This document shows, piece by piece, positions 6,501 through 6,989 of a DNA stretch of 6,989 nt. The DNA comes from Bacteroidales bacterium. GTDB lineage: Bacteria > Bacteroidota > Bacteroidia > Bacteroidales > Muribaculaceae. Position numbers and translations under genes: made by a program. The notes beneath the pieces are model-generated. The model did not search any database. It worked only from the letters and a program-made list of their open reading frames with translations, and was not told the DNA's origin. Every line of letters begins with the position of its first letter. The stretch's first letter is position 1. The stretch lies in contig CAAGGJ010000117.1 in the NCBI GenBank assembly GCA_900769345.1, forward strand, positions 1 through 6,989. Reading direction: 5' to 3'.

Positions 6501-6837
6501 GCCCGACAAAATTTTCTATCAAGGTCTCGCCCTGATGCGTCTCGGCAGATTTAATGAAGCAAAAGGCACATTCCACCGACTCATCAATTATGGCAAGAAT
6601 CATCTCTTCGACAAAGTAAAAATGGACTACTTTGCAGTGTCGCTGCCCGATTTGCTAATTTGGGACTCCGATTTGCAAGTGTGCAACACCATTCACTGCA
6701 ATTATATGATGGCTCTCGGCTACTACGGTCTCGGCGATGAAACCAAAAGCAAAGAATACTTATCTCAAGCAGCCGCACTCGACGCCAATCATCAAGGCAT
6801 ACAAGCATTCCGTTCGCTCATCGATGCCAAGTTGTAA
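3544..6837 (+). CDS. DUF5107 domain and TPR repeat protein (YphG-like), probable intracellular carbohydrate-active protein
   Basis: This 1097-residue protein starts MVSAWKETVV with no signal peptide or membrane segment, so it should be cytoplasmic. Residues about 35-345 read as DUF5107, a beta-rich domain probably of galactose-mutarotase-like fold. Landmarks are MILPKLGGRIQMAYDK (69-84), GGIEFNWPQHHRP (111-123), FLWWANPAVAV (185-195), KQWTWGNGDFGRAWDRN (285-301), GPYIELMAG (307-315) and QPYEEKSFVQYFLPY (328-342). Glu114 and Glu311 are the acidic residues in the strongest motifs and could be catalytic; this is inference. Residues about 355-435 form a second beta domain. From about 475 to the end, helical TPR-like repeats dominate, for example 475-522, 535-560, 600-632, 755-818, 895-925, 943-970, 990-1012 and 1053-1082; the stretch 635-700 is more degenerate. 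The architecture and length resemble E. coli YphG (recalled), which also sits in a sugar-transport gene cluster. The enzymatic role is unproven. It probably acts on, or forms a scaffold for handling, the sugar imported by the upstream porter. The ATG at 3544 fits the spacer promoter. Long overlapping frames inside it look like codon-bias shadows. Confidence 0.88.
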   Translation: MVSAWKETVVIPTYEVGKAEKNPIFLEKRVYQGSSGVVYPYPVIESISDAKVDKTYEAIFLENEYIKVMILPKLGGRIQMAYDKIKQRHFIYYNHVIKPALVGLAGPWISGGIEFNWPQHHRPSTFMPVDTSIEENADGSITVWVSEMERMFHQKGMAGFTLRPGHAYLEIKGVLYNRTEVPQTFLWWANPAVAVNDHYQSVFPPDINAVFDHGKRAVSSFPIATGTYYKMDYSAGVDISNYKNIFVPTSYMAVNSKYDFEGGYENDTHAGMLHVANHHISPGKKQWTWGNGDFGRAWDRNLTDSDGPYIELMAGVFTENQPDFSWLQPYEEKSFVQYFLPYRELGVVKNASKDLLLNIDLDADGKAHFMIFATSRMEVNVRLRNDNGNVYFDRNVTISPESLLDEHIDVAGARLAELNIEINAGGRKLLSWHSEPDDERPIPDAAEAALLPHEIKTNEQLYLTGLHLEQYRHATYNPVDYYEEALRRDPIDVRCNNALGLWYIRKGRFARAEKYLTTAVKTLMKRNPNPYDGEPIYNLGLALKYQGKIDAAYDHFYKSTWNGAWQDAGFMACAQISTMQQRLHDALDEIDRSLTRNWHNHKARALKACILRRLGKNDVALKLIEESLTIDRFNFGCLYEKYLITRDASVLALLKEMMRCEAHNYDEIALDYCAAGCYAEAASLWDIAENEYAVTPMTYYYRGWCYSLAGNNEDADKAFAHGASVCPDYCFPNRLEAILALQCAIQHNPHDAHAPYYLGNLYYDKRQYDIAIQAWEASAALDDSFPTVLRNLALAYFNKLNVPERAVQLMEQAFALDSTDARILMELDQLYKRMQRPHAERLALLDKHSNLVALRDDLLLEKITLLNQTGRYDEARQLLDSHTFHPWEGGEGKVPAQYQFARVELAKKAIREQQYAHAIALLEQCLEYPHHLGEGKLYGAQESDFYYLLGIAHKGLGNDSEARRCWQQATLGPTEPAAALYYNDAKPDKIFYQGLALMRLGRFNEAKGTFHRLINYGKNHLFDKVKMDYFAVSLPDLLIWDSDLQVCNTIHCNYMMALGYYGLGDETKSKEYLSQAAALDANHQGIQAFRSLIDAKL

Positions 6838-6843
6838 ATACCA

Positions 6844-6893
6844 AATCGACCGCGCCTCAGAATTATACTCAGCTTCGCGGTCGATTATATTTT
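6844..6893 (+). terminator. Rho-independent terminator candidate after the DUF5107 gene
   Basis: A perfect 11-bp inverted repeat, AATCGACCGCG at 6844-6854 and CGCGGTCGATT at 6876-6886, encloses a 21-base loop. A T-rich tail, ATATTTT (6887-6893), follows directly. The left arm begins only 7 bases after the stop codon, the right place to end the porter-DUF5107 transcript. The long loop is slightly unusual for an intrinsic terminator, but stem strength and tail support the call. Confidence 0.75.
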
Positions 6894-6989
6894 GGCGTAT
6901 AGGTCATTTTGGGTGCTAAAATCGCCACAACTCTATGGTTTACAGCGAGTTAATAGAGTTTAAAAGTTTTCAAGATACATTTGATGCGA
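6894..6989. other. non-coding right edge with a second hairpin
   Basis: No gene is recognisable in these 96 bases. They contain an 8-bp perfect inverted repeat, AACTCTAT at 6929-6936 and ATAGAGTT at 6953-6960, with a 16-base loop, followed by an A/T-rich stretch (TTAAAAGTTTTC). The stem is A/T-rich and weak as a terminator; it may be an operator or leader structure for whatever gene lies beyond the window. Confidence 0.3.
6944..6961. repeat. copy 2 of the 18-bp dispersed near-repeat
   Basis: AGCGAGTTAATAGAGTTT matches the copy at 1894-1911 at 16 of 18 positions and overlaps the right arm of the 6929-6960 inverted repeat. If the copy beside the regulator start is functional, this one could be a second site for the same factor in front of, or behind, the next gene. 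It may equally be coincidence. Confidence 0.25.

Noticed and set aside
1..6989. CRISPR arrays, tRNA or rRNA genes, insertion sequences, phage or toxin-antitoxin genes, SusC/SusD genes
   Set aside because: I looked for regular repeats with spacers, cloverleaf sequences, transposase motifs, terminal inverted repeats and TonB-receptor plugs and saw none in this window.

Overview
The window looks like a chromosomal segment of a member of the Bacteroidota, most likely a Bacteroidales gut-type bacterium. Three things suggest this. Start codons lack strong Shine-Dalgarno sequences and sit in A/T-rich leaders. Three intergenic sites resemble the Bacteroides -33 TTTG / -7 TAnnTTTG promoter. The proteins also read as Bacteroidota versions of their families. 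This assignment is an inference; nothing in the window fixes the genus.

Layout, left to right. (1) Positions 1-107 hold the last 34 codons of an unidentified plus-strand gene. (2) On the minus strand are two genes that overlap by one base and read right to left: an AraC/XylS-type regulator with a cupin sensor domain (1893-1012), then a small alpha/beta hydrolase of the YqiA/UPF0227 type carrying a C-terminal DUF1653 domain (1012-188). (3) A 208-bp A/T-rich divergent control region (1894-2101) has a promoter-like pair for each direction and a 21-bp-phased direct repeat between them. (4) On the plus strand are a 12-helix sugar-porter-family MFS transporter (2102-3472) and, after 71 bp, a 1097-residue protein with an N-terminal DUF5107 domain and a long TPR-rich C-terminal half (3544-6837). 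(5) A strong stem-loop terminator candidate (6844-6893) closes the unit. A further 96 bp without a recognisable gene reach the window edge.

Functional reading (inference). The divergent arrangement looks like a small sugar-uptake locus. The AraC-type protein senses a sugar or sugar derivative and controls import by the MFS permease. The large DUF5107-TPR protein has no signal peptide and would act on, or respond to, the imported compound in the cytoplasm. No SusC/SusD pair, secreted glycoside hydrolase, sugar kinase or isomerase is visible, so the substrate is probably a small free sugar or glycoside, and its identity cannot be read from the sequence. The hydrolase-DUF1653 fusion shares the regulator's transcript, but its link to sugar metabolism is unproven. 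The most under-described element is the DUF5107-TPR protein and its pairing with a dedicated sugar porter.
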